From Geminocystis sp. NIES-3708 (GTDB lineage Bacteria > Cyanobacteriota > Cyanobacteriia > Cyanobacteriales > Cyanobacteriaceae), in the NCBI RefSeq assembly GCF_001548095.1, contig NZ_AP014815.1:3223656-3287655 (forward strand): a DNA stretch of 64,000 bases, written 5' to 3'. Below are positions 39,048 through 48,834 of this stretch, in pieces (within the stretch, counting starts at the first letter, position 1; each line of letters opens with the position of its first letter). The notes under the pieces were generated by a model. That model saw only the letters and a program-made list of their open reading frames with translations. It made no database searches and was not told the DNA's origin. The translations under genes and the position numbers were made by a program.

Positions 39048-39377
39048 AGAATTAACAAATATGGATGATTGAAAAAAGATTTTTATTTCAAAATCAGATA
39101 AAACAAGATAACTTTCTTATCTTCTCCATCTTACTCTTTTAACAAAAAAGATATATTTAACAAGTATATAAATTAACCTGAGTTTGACATAAAAAAATGA
39201 TGAAAATAAGACAAGTAGACAAGTGGACAGGTTGAAAAATTCCCAATATTTGATTTATTTTTGAGAGAATTTTATTCATTTATAAAAAATACAATCTCTT
39301 TGTCTGTCTGTCTTCCCAGTCAGTCATTATCTATTTCTATATCGAACTCACGTATTAACTATTAACGATTACCCACT
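39048..39377. other. 330-bp gap
   Basis: No ORF. Contains a copy of the short interspersed motif (39173-39193) and small direct repeats of ACAAGT and of GTCT (about 39211-39230 and 39300-39312). Confidence 0.5.
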
Positions 39378-40166
39378 TTATTGATTTCCATTTATTAATC
39401 CTCGTCTATTTTTATTATTCATAGAAGATTCCATAAATTGGCTCAAATGTTTAATATGTTCATTCTCACATAAAGGCTCTAATTCTTTTAATGCTCGACT
39501 AATTGTTAATCCTGATTTATAGAGAATTTTATAGGCTTTTTTCATAATAGCTATTTGTTCACTGTCAAAATTATTTCGTTTTAAAGCGACAAGGTTAAGC
39601 GATCGCACATGGGAAGGATTGCCTTCTACTAACATATAAGGTGGTACATCTCGATCTATACGACTCATTCCACCTAACATAGCCATTTTACCGACTTTAA
39701 CAAATTGATGAATACCTAGCATACCCCCAATAACAGCTTTGGACTCTACCTCCACGTGACCCGCTAAAGCTACGGAATTAGCAATAACGATGCGATCGCC
39801 TAAAACACAATTATGAGCAACATGAACGTAAGCCATGAGCAAATTATCATTACCAACGATGGTTTCTTCTCCTTCTTCTGTCGCACGATTGATGGTTACA
39901 TATTCTCGAATAGTATTACCATTACCAATTTTTACTCTACTTTTACCGCCTTTATATTTTAGATCTTGAGGTGGTAAACCTAAAGCAGCACCGGGAAAAA
40001 TTTGATTATTACAGCCGATTTCGATAGAACCATCAATAACTACATTTGCCCCGATAATAGTATTAGCACCAATTTTAACGTCAGCACCAATCACAACATT
40101 AGGAGCGATTTCCACAGATGGATCTAATTCAGCTTTGGGATTTATAATGGCAGTAGGATGTATCAC
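39378..40166 (-). CDS. lpxA: UDP-N-acetylglucosamine acyltransferase LpxA
   Basis: 262 aa. First acylation of lipid A synthesis. The N-terminal two thirds are hexapeptide repeats (I-G-A-N-x patterns) forming a left-handed beta helix. The catalytic His is in YVHVAHNC (H118, with H115). C-terminal helices follow from about 190. The start is GTG at 40166, giving MIHPTAII as in relatives. It lies 41 bp after fabZ, the usual fabZ-lpxA pair; lpxC and lpxB, often neighbours, are absent here. Confidence 0.95.
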   Translation of the reverse strand: MIHPTAIINPKAELDPSVEIAPNVVIGADVKIGANTIIGANVVIDGSIEIGCNNQIFPGAALGLPPQDLKYKGGKSRVKIGNGNTIREYVTINRATEEGEETIVGNDNLLMAYVHVAHNCVLGDRIVIANSVALAGHVEVESKAVIGGMLGIHQFVKVGKMAMLGGMSRIDRDVPPYMLVEGNPSHVRSLNLVALKRNNFDSEQIAIMKKAYKILYKSGLTISRALKELEPLCENEHIKHLSQFMESSMNNKNRRGLINGNQ

Positions 40167-40207
40167 GATTCGTAAAAAAAATAACTGTATATTTAAGGTA
40201 TTAAAAA

Positions 40208-40687
40208 TTAATCTAAAAGAGAAAATAACATTTCAGCTTCCACGGCTAATTGATCATCTACAAATCCTTGACCTTGCATTTTAGCAATACGATTACGTTT
40301 AAAGGAAATTAATTCTACTGTCATAATTAATTGATCACCTGGTACTACAGGACGACGAAAACGAGCTTTATCTACACCAGCATAGGCAAAAAATTTCCCT
40401 TTCATACCAGGTAACAAGGTTAAAATAACTCCCCCAACTTGTGCCATCGCTTCCAATTCTAAAACACCCGGCATAATTGGTTTACCCGGAATATGCCCCT
40501 GAAAAAAAGGTTCATTGATAGTAAGATTTTTTATACCCGTGACTTTTTTACCAGGAATATAATCAATTATGCGATCGACTAAAGCAAAAGGATAACGATG
40601 AGGCAACAACTCTTGAATTTCTGTAACGGAGAAAGTTGTTTTTGTATCTTGCCCTAAATCTTGTTCTTTTTCTACGATTTGTTCCAT
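40208..40687 (-). CDS. fabZ: 3-hydroxyacyl-[ACP] dehydratase FabZ
   Basis: 159 aa. Dehydrates 3-hydroxyacyl-ACP in fatty-acid elongation. Hot-dog fold with [11 protein letters not shown] at 30-40 and the catalytic His65 and Glu79 in [20 protein letters not shown]. About 15-20 extra residues at the N-terminus are usual in cyanobacteria. ATG 40687. Likely cotranscribed with lpxA, tying phospholipid and lipid A acyl supply together. Confidence 0.95.
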   Translation of the reverse strand: MEQIVEKEQDLGQDTKTTFSVTEIQELLPHRYPFALVDRIIDYIPGKKVTGIKNLTINEPFFQGHIPGKPIMPGVLELEAMAQVGGVILTLLPGMKGKFFAYAGVDKARFRRPVVPGDQLIMTVELISFKRNRIAKMQGQGFVDDQLAVEAEMLFSLLD

Positions 40688-40837
40688 GGATAAAAGCTAG
40701 ATCGATAATATTAACTCAGTAAGCCTTAATTAGAATATCACAAACCATGAAAAAGAAAAGAGTTTTATGGCTTTTATCTATAATTTTTTTGACAAAATCT
40801 AATTTACAGATAGCTATCTTAGATTATGTTTACGGAT

Positions 40838-42046
40838 TTATTTCAATGCCAGAAAATTTATCGGATCTTGATCTCGTCGATGACGTATGGTTAAAGGTTC
40901 AGGTTGTAAATCATTTTGTAAATTAGCAATATATTCTAAAGCACTACGTAATCTTTTTGCGGCATAAACTGACATATCACGAGGTACACTAATTCTATCT
41001 CGTAAATATCGTAAACCAATGGCAGAATTAGGAGGAAGAGAGCAAACTTCTCCCGTCATCATATAAGTTAAAGCACAACGCAAAGCTTGATCAAATAATT
41101 GGTTATCCACAGGATTAACTTTAATAATATTTTGACGATGTTTTAAAACTCGATATAAAGCTTCTTGACGAGAATTTTCAGGCTCAAGATAAGTAACATC
41201 TGGTAAACTAAACCAATCTCCTTCATCTACAAGTTTTTGATTTATTTTAGTTTTGTCTGTCCTATTAGCGTAACAACCACCCATTTGTGGAGGTAAATCA
41301 TGGGCATGAGTATGAAAATCACTTTGTGTACCTCTATAAGTTGACCGAGTTTCCATAGCATCAAACCACCTAGAAAAATAAGGATTTTCTTCCCGCAAAG
41401 AGTATCCCTTATAGTAATAAAGACTAGCATTCATTCGTTCAACATAAGGAGTAAAAATAACATCAGCGACACTGAAATCATCTAAAAAATAAGGGCTATC
41501 GGTTATTAGTAAAGCTGATTCTACCTCTTTGACAACTTCGATAAATTGCTTACGATTATTTTCTTCCTGAATGGAAAACATTGTGGGATAACAAAGCCAA
41601 CTACACCATGCTCGAAATAATAATCTTTCTAATTTTCTTAAGGGGATAATTTTTGGATGTTGCATTCCTAATCCTAAAACTCCGAAAGTATTTTCTAAGG
41701 CTGATAAAATATCATCACTTTCAGTAATAATTTGTCCATCTAATTCTAAAGCGGGTAACATTCCCGATGGTACTTTTTGTTTATACCAACTTTCCTTGTT
41801 TCCATAACAAAACATGGTTACTTTTTTAACACGGTAAGGAATTTGTTTTTCTTCTAACCATGACCATACTTTTTGACAATAAGGACACCAAGCATGATGA
41901 TCTCTATAGAAGGTAACTCTGATGTTTTTTTCTGGTTGGTTGAATAGCCGAAGAAGTGCTTGAGAATTTGTTAATCCATTGACGTTATCGATGTCACAAT
42001 TCGTTAGTTTTTCTAATTCTTGCCAAGAAAGAAGAGTATTGCTCAT
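40838..42046 (-). CDS. Glutathione S-transferase-like protein with thioredoxin-fold N-terminus
   Basis: 402 aa. After about 40 residues the GST/glutaredoxin domain starts [20 protein letters not shown], with a C54-P-Y-C57 pair like glutaredoxin, and [18 protein letters not shown] for glutathione binding. An all-helical GST C-terminal domain runs to about 250, and a further 150 residues extend beyond. This long GST class is found in cyanobacteria and algae; the substrate is not known to me. It stands upstream of fabZ with a 150-bp gap, so it may not be cotranscribed. Confidence 0.8.
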   Translation of the reverse strand: MSNTLLSWQELEKLTNCDIDNVNGLTNSQALLRLFNQPEKNIRVTFYRDHHAWCPYCQKVWSWLEEKQIPYRVKKVTMFCYGNKESWYKQKVPSGMLPALELDGQIITESDDILSALENTFGVLGLGMQHPKIIPLRKLERLLFRAWCSWLCYPTMFSIQEENNRKQFIEVVKEVESALLITDSPYFLDDFSVADVIFTPYVERMNASLYYYKGYSLREENPYFSRWFDAMETRSTYRGTQSDFHTHAHDLPPQMGGCYANRTDKTKINQKLVDEGDWFSLPDVTYLEPENSRQEALYRVLKHRQNIIKVNPVDNQLFDQALRCALTYMMTGEVCSLPPNSAIGLRYLRDRISVPRDMSVYAAKRLRSALEYIANLQNDLQPEPLTIRHRRDQDPINFLALK

Positions 42047-42106
42047 AAAAGAAAAATAATAATTTTGAATGATATTTAAAATATATTTAAAATAGACAAA
42101 GGCATT

Positions 42107-43039
42107 TTATCGACGACGAGGAATTTCATAACGAAAGAAATCATAAGCCAAAACTGTTTGAGGAAAAATTGATTGTGCTTCTTTCAGCAAATCACTCATT
42201 TGTAAAGAATTTCCCGGAGCATAACGAGGGCTAAAATGAGTCATTATTAGTTGTTTAACCTGTGCCGCTAAAGCTACTTGTGCAGCCATCGTCGTGGTTG
42301 AGTGCATTTTTTCAAAAGCCATTTCTGCATCTTGATGAGCGAAGGTTGCCTCATGAATTAATACGTCAGCATCTTGTGCTAATTCGATGGCATTTTCACA
42401 AAAAACAGTATCTGTACAATAAACAAATTTCCTCCCGATTTCTGTTGCTCCACAAAATTGGGAACCTATAAATGTGCGTCCATCCTCAAGGGTAACAGTT
42501 TCACCAGCTTTTAGTTTCCCATAAACAGGACCAAAAGGAATTCCTACTTTTTTCGCCTTTTCTACGTTAAACTTACCTGCTTTATCTTTCTCGGTAATGC
42601 GATAACCAAAGGCAGTGACACGATGTTTGAGTAATTCAGTGGTAACGATAAAATCTTGATCTTCATACACGACACCCGGTTCGATAGTATTAATATTGAC
42701 ACCATAAGGGAAATAAGTATAAGAATATTTCATACAAGCTTTTAAATAAGGCTCAATACCCGGAGGTCCATATACTTCAACATTTTCTGCATGCGCACCT
42801 AATCCACAACTAGCCAATAATCCCATTAAACCAAAGGTATGATCCCCGTGCATATGGGTTACAAAAATTTTTTTCAGTTGAGAAGTTTTTAAATCACTAC
42901 GTAATAGTTGATGTTGAGTGCCTTCTCCGCAATCAAATAACCAAATTTCTCCTCGCTGAGTCAGCCGCAACGCAACACTAGAAACATTTCTGGATCTAGT
43001 TGGTACGCCTGAACTTGTGCCTAAAAAAGTTACTTCCAC
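42107..43039 (-). CDS. rnz: Ribonuclease Z
   Basis: Endonuclease that removes the 3' trailer of tRNA precursors. The metallo-beta-lactamase motif is THMHGDHTFG (H64, H66, D68, H69 counting from the longer start), with a later IHEATFAHQD and MTHFSPRY. I chose GTG 43039, which gives MEVTFLGTSSGVPTRSRN, the family start; the frame also has TTG at 43045. About 310 aa, normal for RNase Z. It lies upstream of the GST-like gene with a 60-bp gap. Confidence 0.93.
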   Translation of the reverse strand: MEVTFLGTSSGVPTRSRNVSSVALRLTQRGEIWLFDCGEGTQHQLLRSDLKTSQLKKIFVTHMHGDHTFGLMGLLASCGLGAHAENVEVYGPPGIEPYLKACMKYSYTYFPYGVNINTIEPGVVYEDQDFIVTTELLKHRVTAFGYRITEKDKAGKFNVEKAKKVGIPFGPVYGKLKAGETVTLEDGRTFIGSQFCGATEIGRKFVYCTDTVFCENAIELAQDADVLIHEATFAHQDAEMAFEKMHSTTTMAAQVALAAQVKQLIMTHFSPRYAPGNSLQMSDLLKEAQSIFPQTVLAYDFFRYEIPRRR

Positions 43040-43186
43040 TTCCAATAATTATTATAGATTCAAAAATAATCGACTAGGATTTTATATTTAATTTTAACTC
43101 TTTTAATTACATTAAAGAAATTATTTCCTTTTTATTTAAATTATATTAAATAATATCTGATAATAATTCATCGTTAAATAATAACT

Positions 43187-43891
43187 TTATTCCGATAAAA
43201 AATTCTCTTCAATAATTTGATTAAAGATTTCGATATTTTGACTATTATTATTAATAATTGAATAAAGGTATTTTATTTTATGATTATACTTAGAAGTTAA
43301 ATTATAATTGAAAATGCCTTTAAATAATAAAGCCGACTTAATTTTTTGATTGTTATCTTTAACTTTTACATCTTTAATATTTATCATTAAGGGAAAATCT
43401 GGAAAAGAATACATTAATGTAACTTGAGCTTTAACAGGTTTTATCCCTAAAATATCCCATTTTTTACTTTGTAATAAAGTCTCATTAATAAATTTTTTCC
43501 CATTTGTTTTATCTCCCGGTAAAGAAATTAAGCGTCTTAAATTAATTTGTATTCTTTGCCAATTATATTGATAAAATTTTTTGACAAAATTGTTAACTAT
43601 TTTTGTTAAATTAAACGCATTATTACTGATTTTTCCGATAACAGAAATATTACCAACGTTAATAATAATAATAATACCTGACTTAAAACAAAACTGTAAT
43701 GATTGAGATTTATTTAACACAGGTTTACTCAACTGCCAATGGGAAGGAATAACCTCCATCTCTTGTAATTGATTAATACTGAAATTATGAGGGTTGATAT
43801 GAGGAGAAAATAAAGTAATCATCATATCTTGATAATCATAAATTTTAATCGGTTTTTGAGACTCAAAGTTCTTCGGTAAAAATATGTTCAT
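43187..43891 (-). CDS. Hypothetical protein, function unknown
   Basis: 234 aa, basic, rich in Ile, Asn and Lys, with no signal peptide or strong membrane helix; the stretch FKSGIIIIINVGNISVIGKI (about 70-88) is strand-like. Two Cys at most. I cannot assign a family. The ATG at 43891 is divergent from the peroxiredoxin gene 64 bp away, so the two share a promoter region. Confidence 0.55.
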   Translation of the reverse strand: MNIFLPKNFESQKPIKIYDYQDMMITLFSPHINPHNFSINQLQEMEVIPSHWQLSKPVLNKSQSLQFCFKSGIIIIINVGNISVIGKISNNAFNLTKIVNNFVKKFYQYNWQRIQINLRRLISLPGDKTNGKKFINETLLQSKKWDILGIKPVKAQVTLMYSFPDFPLMINIKDVKVKDNNQKIKSALLFKGIFNYNLTSKYNHKIKYLYSIINNNSQNIEIFNQIIEENFLSE

Positions 43892-43955
43892 CTTTCATTA
43901 AGTATTGTAAAGTAGAGTGAGAAATAAAATTTATTTAATTGTAGAGAATTTATTT

Positions 43956-44390
43956 ATGACACTCACCGTTGGCACTAAAGCACCAGCATTCACCACTAAA
44001 GATGATCAAGGTAATACAGTTTCTTTATCAGATTTTGCAGGTAAAATAGTAGTTTTATATTTCTACCCTAAAGATGATACTCCGGGTTGCACCATCGAAG
44101 CTCAAGGTTTTCGTGATAATTATGAAGAATATAAAGGTAAAGATATTGTAGTTTTAGGGGTTAGTAACGATGATGAAGCATCCCATACAAGATTTAAAGA
44201 AAAATATGGTTTACCTTTTAGTCTATTAGCTGACACTAATAGAAGTATTTCTCAAAGTTATGATGTTGATGGTGGTGGCTATCCTAAACGAGTTACTTAT
44301 ATTATTAATGGTGAAGGTATTATTACCCATGTTGATGATAAGGTAAAAACTGCCACTCATGCTCAAGATATTCTAGCTACCCTTGTTTAA
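43956..44390 (+). CDS. bcp: Peroxiredoxin PrxQ/BCP type with a single cysteine
   Basis: 144 aa from ATG 43956; a GTG 39 bases upstream would add 13 residues. Reduces hydroperoxides. The peroxidatic Cys45 lies in YFYPKDDTPGCTIEAQGFRD. PrxQ proteins usually have a second, resolving Cys five residues later (CTxEAC); here that position is Gln, and the protein contains no other Cys. So it should work as a 1-Cys enzyme needing an external thiol. The fold blocks NDDEASHTRFKEKYGLPFSL are intact. Confidence 0.9.
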   Translation: MTLTVGTKAPAFTTKDDQGNTVSLSDFAGKIVVLYFYPKDDTPGCTIEAQGFRDNYEEYKGKDIVVLGVSNDDEASHTRFKEKYGLPFSLLADTNRSISQSYDVDGGGYPKRVTYIINGEGIITHVDDKVKTATHAQDILATLV

Positions 44391-44432
44391 ATTTATCTAC
44401 ATTTCCCCATTTTGATAATGGAAAAGTCTTCT

Positions 44433-44454
44433 TCTTCTATGGAGAAGATTTTTT
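44433..44454 (+). terminator. Terminator of bcp
   Basis: TCTTCT-ATGG-AGAAGA stem-loop followed by six T, 43 bases after the bcp stop. Confidence 0.75.
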
Positions 44455-44665
44455 ATGACTCTAAACTTATTGCATATTTTTTGTATTAAAGATTGAGTTA
44501 ATATATAATTTTCAAAGATAGTCAACAATATTGCTTAAAATTTTCTTAAATAACAAAATCATACTAATAAAAAAATACAATGAAGAAAAGAGCAGTTAAT
44601 ATCTTTTTTTACTACTTACCTTACCAGAGTATAAATATAATGATACCCACTAGGGGCATTGAAAA

Positions 44666-44680
44666 AGAGAATCATTATCA
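44666..44680 (+). promoter_or_regulatory. Degenerate Zur/Fur-type box upstream of the porin gene
   Basis: AGAGAATCATTATCA matches 13 of 15 bases of the palindrome TGATAATCATTATCA seen before folE and hemB; the right half-site is perfect. It lies 43 bases before the porin start codon. Confidence 0.5.
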
Positions 44681-44723
44681 AATATTATAGAAGGCATTAA
44701 TCCTGTGAGGAGATTTAAAAAGA

Positions 44724-46307
44724 ATGAAAACTAAATTATTAATTGGTAGTGCATTATTAGCTGCGATCGCATTTCCAAATATTGCTGCAGCATCACCAAT
44801 AGAAGAAGTTTTAGAGCAAATCGACAGTTATCAGACAACAAAAAATCAAGCACAAGTAACATCAGTATCACAATTAAGAGACGTTTCTCCTACCGATTGG
44901 GCATTTGAAGCCTTAAGAAGTTTAGTCGAGCGTTATGGTTGTATTGTGGGGTATCCGGATCGTACCTTTAGAGGAAATCGTGCCTTAAGTCGCTATGAAT
45001 TTGCCGCTGGTTTAAATGCCTGTATGCAACAAATGGAAAGATTAATCGCCGCTAGTGAAGCAGTTACCAGAGAAGACATCGAGAAACTAAAACGTTTAAT
45101 GGCAGAATTTGAAACCGAATTAGCTACCTTGGGAGCAAGAGTTGATAACCTAGAAGGTAGAGTTGCATTTTTAGAAGATCATCAATTTTCGACAACTACG
45201 AAGTTAAGCGGTGAGGTGGTTTTCGGATTAGGTAGTATTTTTAGTGGACAAAAAAACGGCGGAACAGATACCATTGAACAAGTACCAGTTTTAGGAAATC
45301 GTACCAGAATAGAATTAAGTACCAGTTTTACAGGCAAAGATTTACTTTACACTCGTCTTGCCACTGGTAATTTTCCAGATTTTGCGGAGACTGCCAATAC
45401 TCAACAGGCTAGTTTAGCTTTTGCCCAACCTGATGATAATGATGTAGCGGTAGAAGTTTTAAACTATAATTTTCCTCTTAACGATAATATTACTGTTTGG
45501 TTAGAAGGGGCGGGGGGGGCATTTGATGATTTTACCAATACCTTAAGTATTTTAGATGGTGATGGTGGTAGCGGTGCGTTATCTAGTTTTGGCACAAGAA
45601 ACTTAGTCTATTATCAAGGAGAAGGTACTGGTTTAGCATTAGAAGGAAAAATGGGTAGTTTTGGCTGGAGTTTAGGTTATTTAGCCACTGATGCGAATAA
45701 TCCTGAAGAGGGAAATGGTTTATTTAACGGTGCTTATGGTACTATCGCTCAAATCGGTTATTATCCTAATGATAAGTTTGGTATCGCCTTTGCCTATGGA
45801 CAAGGATATAATAGCTTTGGTATCGGTGAAAATAATCGTAGATTTGCCGAAATAGTCGCAGATAGTCCTATTAGTACATCCCATAACATCTATTCTTTAA
45901 CTATGTCATGGCAATTAGCTAACAAATTTGTATTAGGTGGATGGGGAGGATATGCCAACGTCAGAAATCTTAATTCTTTTGATGACAATAATGCTACTTT
46001 ATCTCGTGGTAGTTATGATGTCTGGTATTGGGCGGCAACTCTTGGCTTTCCTGACTTATTCAAAGAGGGTAATTTAGGGGGTGTTATCGTGGGTATGCAA
46101 CCATGGCAAACGAATTTTTCTGTTAAAAATAACGGTATGGGATTACGTGAAGATGATAATTCTTTTCACATCGAAGCATTTTATGAATATGCCGTCACCG
46201 ACAATATTAAAATTACTCCGGGTGTAATTGTTGTGACTAATCCAGCTAATGATAGTCGTAATGATGCTTTGGTTATTGGGGCATTGCGCACTACCTTTAC
46301 CTTTTAA
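44724..46307 (+). CDS. SLH-domain outer-membrane porin (iron-uptake/OprB type)
   Basis: 527 aa. Signal peptide 1-23 (…IAAAS). An SLH domain at about 45-105 (QLRDVSPTDWAFEALRSLVERYG, GYPDRTFRGNRALSRYEFAAG) binds the cell-wall polysaccharide. A coiled coil at about 110-152 follows, then an OprB-like beta barrel (about 160-527) ending in the aromatic TTFTF typical of outer-membrane barrels. Proteins of this type are the main cyanobacterial porins and are implicated in inorganic ion, including iron, uptake. A Zur/Fur-like box upstream suggests metal control. Strong GAGGAG before ATG 44724. Confidence 0.9.
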   Translation: MKTKLLIGSALLAAIAFPNIAAASPIEEVLEQIDSYQTTKNQAQVTSVSQLRDVSPTDWAFEALRSLVERYGCIVGYPDRTFRGNRALSRYEFAAGLNACMQQMERLIAASEAVTREDIEKLKRLMAEFETELATLGARVDNLEGRVAFLEDHQFSTTTKLSGEVVFGLGSIFSGQKNGGTDTIEQVPVLGNRTRIELSTSFTGKDLLYTRLATGNFPDFAETANTQQASLAFAQPDDNDVAVEVLNYNFPLNDNITVWLEGAGGAFDDFTNTLSILDGDGGSGALSSFGTRNLVYYQGEGTGLALEGKMGSFGWSLGYLATDANNPEEGNGLFNGAYGTIAQIGYYPNDKFGIAFAYGQGYNSFGIGENNRRFAEIVADSPISTSHNIYSLTMSWQLANKFVLGGWGGYANVRNLNSFDDNNATLSRGSYDVWYWAATLGFPDLFKEGNLGGVIVGMQPWQTNFSVKNNGMGLREDDNSFHIEAFYEYAVTDNIKITPGVIVVTNPANDSRNDALVIGALRTTFTF

Positions 46308-46659
46308 CGATATTAAAAGTCTTTGTTGCGTTGCAGTTTATTTAACTTACTCTATCTATGACTGATTAAGGAAATCTGATAAGCTAGAACGCATCTAAGT
46401 TGACTGGTAAAGACAGGCAATAACTAATATTTAAGGTATTTTCATTAGTTTGACAAAATGCAAGTTAAATGTGCCTCCGCTTATTATCTACCTGAATTCG
46501 ACATAAAATTTTTGATAATGGTAAGACATAGTAGAGTCATCACAGAATCTTGAAGGATTAATTTTATTTAACTATATCTATAACTATTGGTATATCATGT
46601 AATTTATTACGAATATACTAATAAATTAATTGAAAGTATAGTATTAATAAAATGTAAAA
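46308..46659. other. 352-bp gap
   Basis: No ORF; contains one copy of the short interspersed motif (46489-46507). The missing N-terminus of the following gene is not found here in any frame that I can read with confidence. Confidence 0.5.
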
Positions 46660-46965
46660 GTGGGATTAGGTGTGATAGGCTCTCTTATCCCAGATACTAA
46701 TACAACTAAACCTCAAACTGGTATAACTATTCCTAGTGTGGGTGAACAGTTTGTAACTTTTGAAAAATATCAAAAAATTGAAAATGGAATGACTTATGAT
46801 CAAGTTAAACAAATTATTGGTCATGAAGGAGAAGAATTATCACAAAATGAGATTGCAGGGATTAAAACTATTATGTATCAATGGGTTAATAAAAATGGCT
46901 CTAATATGAATGCCATGTTTCAAAATGATGATGTTGTGCAGAAATCTCAATTTAGACTGAAATAG
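46660..46965 (+). CDS. Small DUF3862/SmpA-like domain protein, possibly 5'-truncated
   Basis: 101 aa from GTG 46660. The C-terminal 60 residues (FEKYQKIENGMTYDQVKQIIG … MYQWVNKNGSNMNAMFQND) match the BLIP/SmpA-like fold of DUF3862 lipoproteins and secreted proteins. Such proteins normally begin with a signal or membrane segment; here the frame has a TAA 9 bases before the GTG and starts in GLGVIGSLIPD, which looks like the end of a helix. The gene may be a 5'-decayed remnant. No Shine-Dalgarno. Confidence 0.5.
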   Translation: MGLGVIGSLIPDTNTTKPQTGITIPSVGEQFVTFEKYQKIENGMTYDQVKQIIGHEGEELSQNEIAGIKTIMYQWVNKNGSNMNAMFQNDDVVQKSQFRLK

Positions 46966-47030
46966 AACTTTATTGGTGGTTAGTGATTTTTTACCTCTGG
47001 CTTCCTTTCCGTTTTATATAAACTTAAATG

Positions 47031-48728
47031 TTAAAATAAATCAGATCTTGCTACTTTTGCGGCATCAAAAACTTCTTGATCACTTTTTTGTTGCCAATTA
47101 TTATCACCAATTTGGCTATAAAATTCTTGATCATAAGGGCGAGTACGTACGACTACGGGCATAGGTACTGCATGACCTAAAACTAAAGCTTGTTGTTTAG
47201 AGTCTAGTTTGGCTAATACCGATCTTAGCCCACTAGCACCAGAAACTCCTGTAAAAATAGCGTCAATATCTTTTTCGTCGTTGAGTAGGCAGGTAATTCT
47301 TGTACCGACTTGAGACATTACTTCGTTATCGATACCTGAAGGACGTTGATCGACAATAAGTAAAGTTACAAAATATTTACGCATTTCCCTTGCAATGGTG
47401 CCGAAAATAGTTTGATGGACAATTTTTGAATCGAGAAAACGATGAGCTTCTTCTATAGTAATAACTAATTGTCGAGGGCGATCGGTTATTTTTTGAGTTT
47501 GTAAAAATTTCTCGGCTTTTTTCACATAAGCAGTATGGATACGACGAGTAATCATATTAGTTACTAGCATATAAGAAAGCATATTACCTTGCGAACCAAA
47601 TTCAATGACAACGTGTTTACCACCGTCCAATAAATTGAGAATTTCCTTGATATAATTATGAGGACAAGCTGAACGCATATACTTAAGACTTTCAAGACGT
47701 TTCAATTTTCTTTGTAGTGCCATGATTGAGCCTTGATGTCCTTGTTTTTCGTTACAAAATATTTGAATTTCCTCATTTGTCATGTTTAAAAGATTATAAA
47801 TCCAATCTTTGCCGTATTCTGAAGCTAAAACATTGGCATTATCCAAACTAGCTTCCGATAAGTTTAATTCTCTGGCTATTAAGCGTAAATCCTCAATCTC
47901 AATTTGATCATAGCTCAAATATAGTTCATGAGCACTTGTTACTCCTCGACGATGAGTAGATTCTCCATCAAGAGTATAAATTTCCACCCGATTAGGAAAA
48001 AGTTGCTTTAACCCTTTTACCATACTAAATTGCTTCCCTTCACTTACCGCCGCCCAACCGTATTCTGAGTGCATATCAAACATAAGATTAACTGCGGCTT
48101 CTCTGCGAATAACTCCGGAAATTAATAACCGTGTTAAAAATGATTTTCCCGTGCCAGATTTACCGAAAATACCATTACTACGTTCTACAAAACGCCCTAA
48201 ATCAAGACATACAGGGACATCCATATCCAAAGGTTGTCCGATGTAAAAATTACATTTATGGGGATCATTTTCCCAACCAAAAACCGAGCGAAAATCTTGC
48301 TCTGTGGACTCATAAACTTGACTAAAATGACTAGGAATTGTTTTTACTGGCAGAAGTTTTAATTCTGTGTCAATATCTTTTAACTTGGGAATATTGTCAA
48401 AATTGCCAATATATTCTTCTTTATTTGTCAAGGATAACATTAACATGGGAGCAATTTCGATCGTTCCATAAGTATCACTTCCTGCTAATATATCTAACCA
48501 AAAACTATCATTATGATCAGGAGGATGAGTGAAAATACGAGGGTTAGAAGTGCCTAAAGAGACATCTGTGAGAAGACAAAAAAACTTCGAGCGAGTGCCT
48601 TCTACCACCAAAAATTTTCCTACTCTCATATCTTCTACAGATATGTCAGGATGTAATCGTACTTCTAAACCACCACTTAATGAGCCTTGAATAACTGATC
48701 CTAATGGTTGTATTTTATTAGAGTTCAT
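47031..48728 (-). CDS. HerA-like hexameric ATPase (DUF87)
   Basis: 565 aa. The N-terminal HAS-barrel region (about 1-110) is followed by a RecA-like motor: Walker A GKSGTGKS (189-196), Walker B as LVITIEEAHRFL (about 425), and the C-terminal TLLIVDQRPSGIDNEVMSQ sensor and arginine segment. HerA acts in DNA end processing with NurA in archaea and some bacteria; no nurA is adjacent here, and in cyanobacteria the role is not proven. ATG 48728. Alone on its strand, divergent from the LpxB-related gene. Confidence 0.88.
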   Translation of the reverse strand: MNSNKIQPLGSVIQGSLSGGLEVRLHPDISVEDMRVGKFLVVEGTRSKFFCLLTDVSLGTSNPRIFTHPPDHNDSFWLDILAGSDTYGTIEIAPMLMLSLTNKEEYIGNFDNIPKLKDIDTELKLLPVKTIPSHFSQVYESTEQDFRSVFGWENDPHKCNFYIGQPLDMDVPVCLDLGRFVERSNGIFGKSGTGKSFLTRLLISGVIRREAAVNLMFDMHSEYGWAAVSEGKQFSMVKGLKQLFPNRVEIYTLDGESTHRRGVTSAHELYLSYDQIEIEDLRLIARELNLSEASLDNANVLASEYGKDWIYNLLNMTNEEIQIFCNEKQGHQGSIMALQRKLKRLESLKYMRSACPHNYIKEILNLLDGGKHVVIEFGSQGNMLSYMLVTNMITRRIHTAYVKKAEKFLQTQKITDRPRQLVITIEEAHRFLDSKIVHQTIFGTIAREMRKYFVTLLIVDQRPSGIDNEVMSQVGTRITCLLNDEKDIDAIFTGVSGASGLRSVLAKLDSKQQALVLGHAVPMPVVVRTRPYDQEFYSQIGDNNWQQKSDQEVFDAAKVARSDLF

Positions 48729-48834
48729 GTTTTAAATAATGAGGAATATGTAGAGATGAATAGTATTGATCCAAATGATAAGTAATTAGAAATTTTAAAA
48801 TATGATTAACTATTAAATATAGACTTTTTTATCA

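Larger units (their letters stand above)
44391..44723. other. 333-bp region between bcp and the porin gene
   Basis: No ORF. Contains the bcp terminator (44433-44454), a Zur/Fur-like box (44666-44680) and the porin Shine-Dalgarno GAGGAG (44707-44712). Confidence 0.6.
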
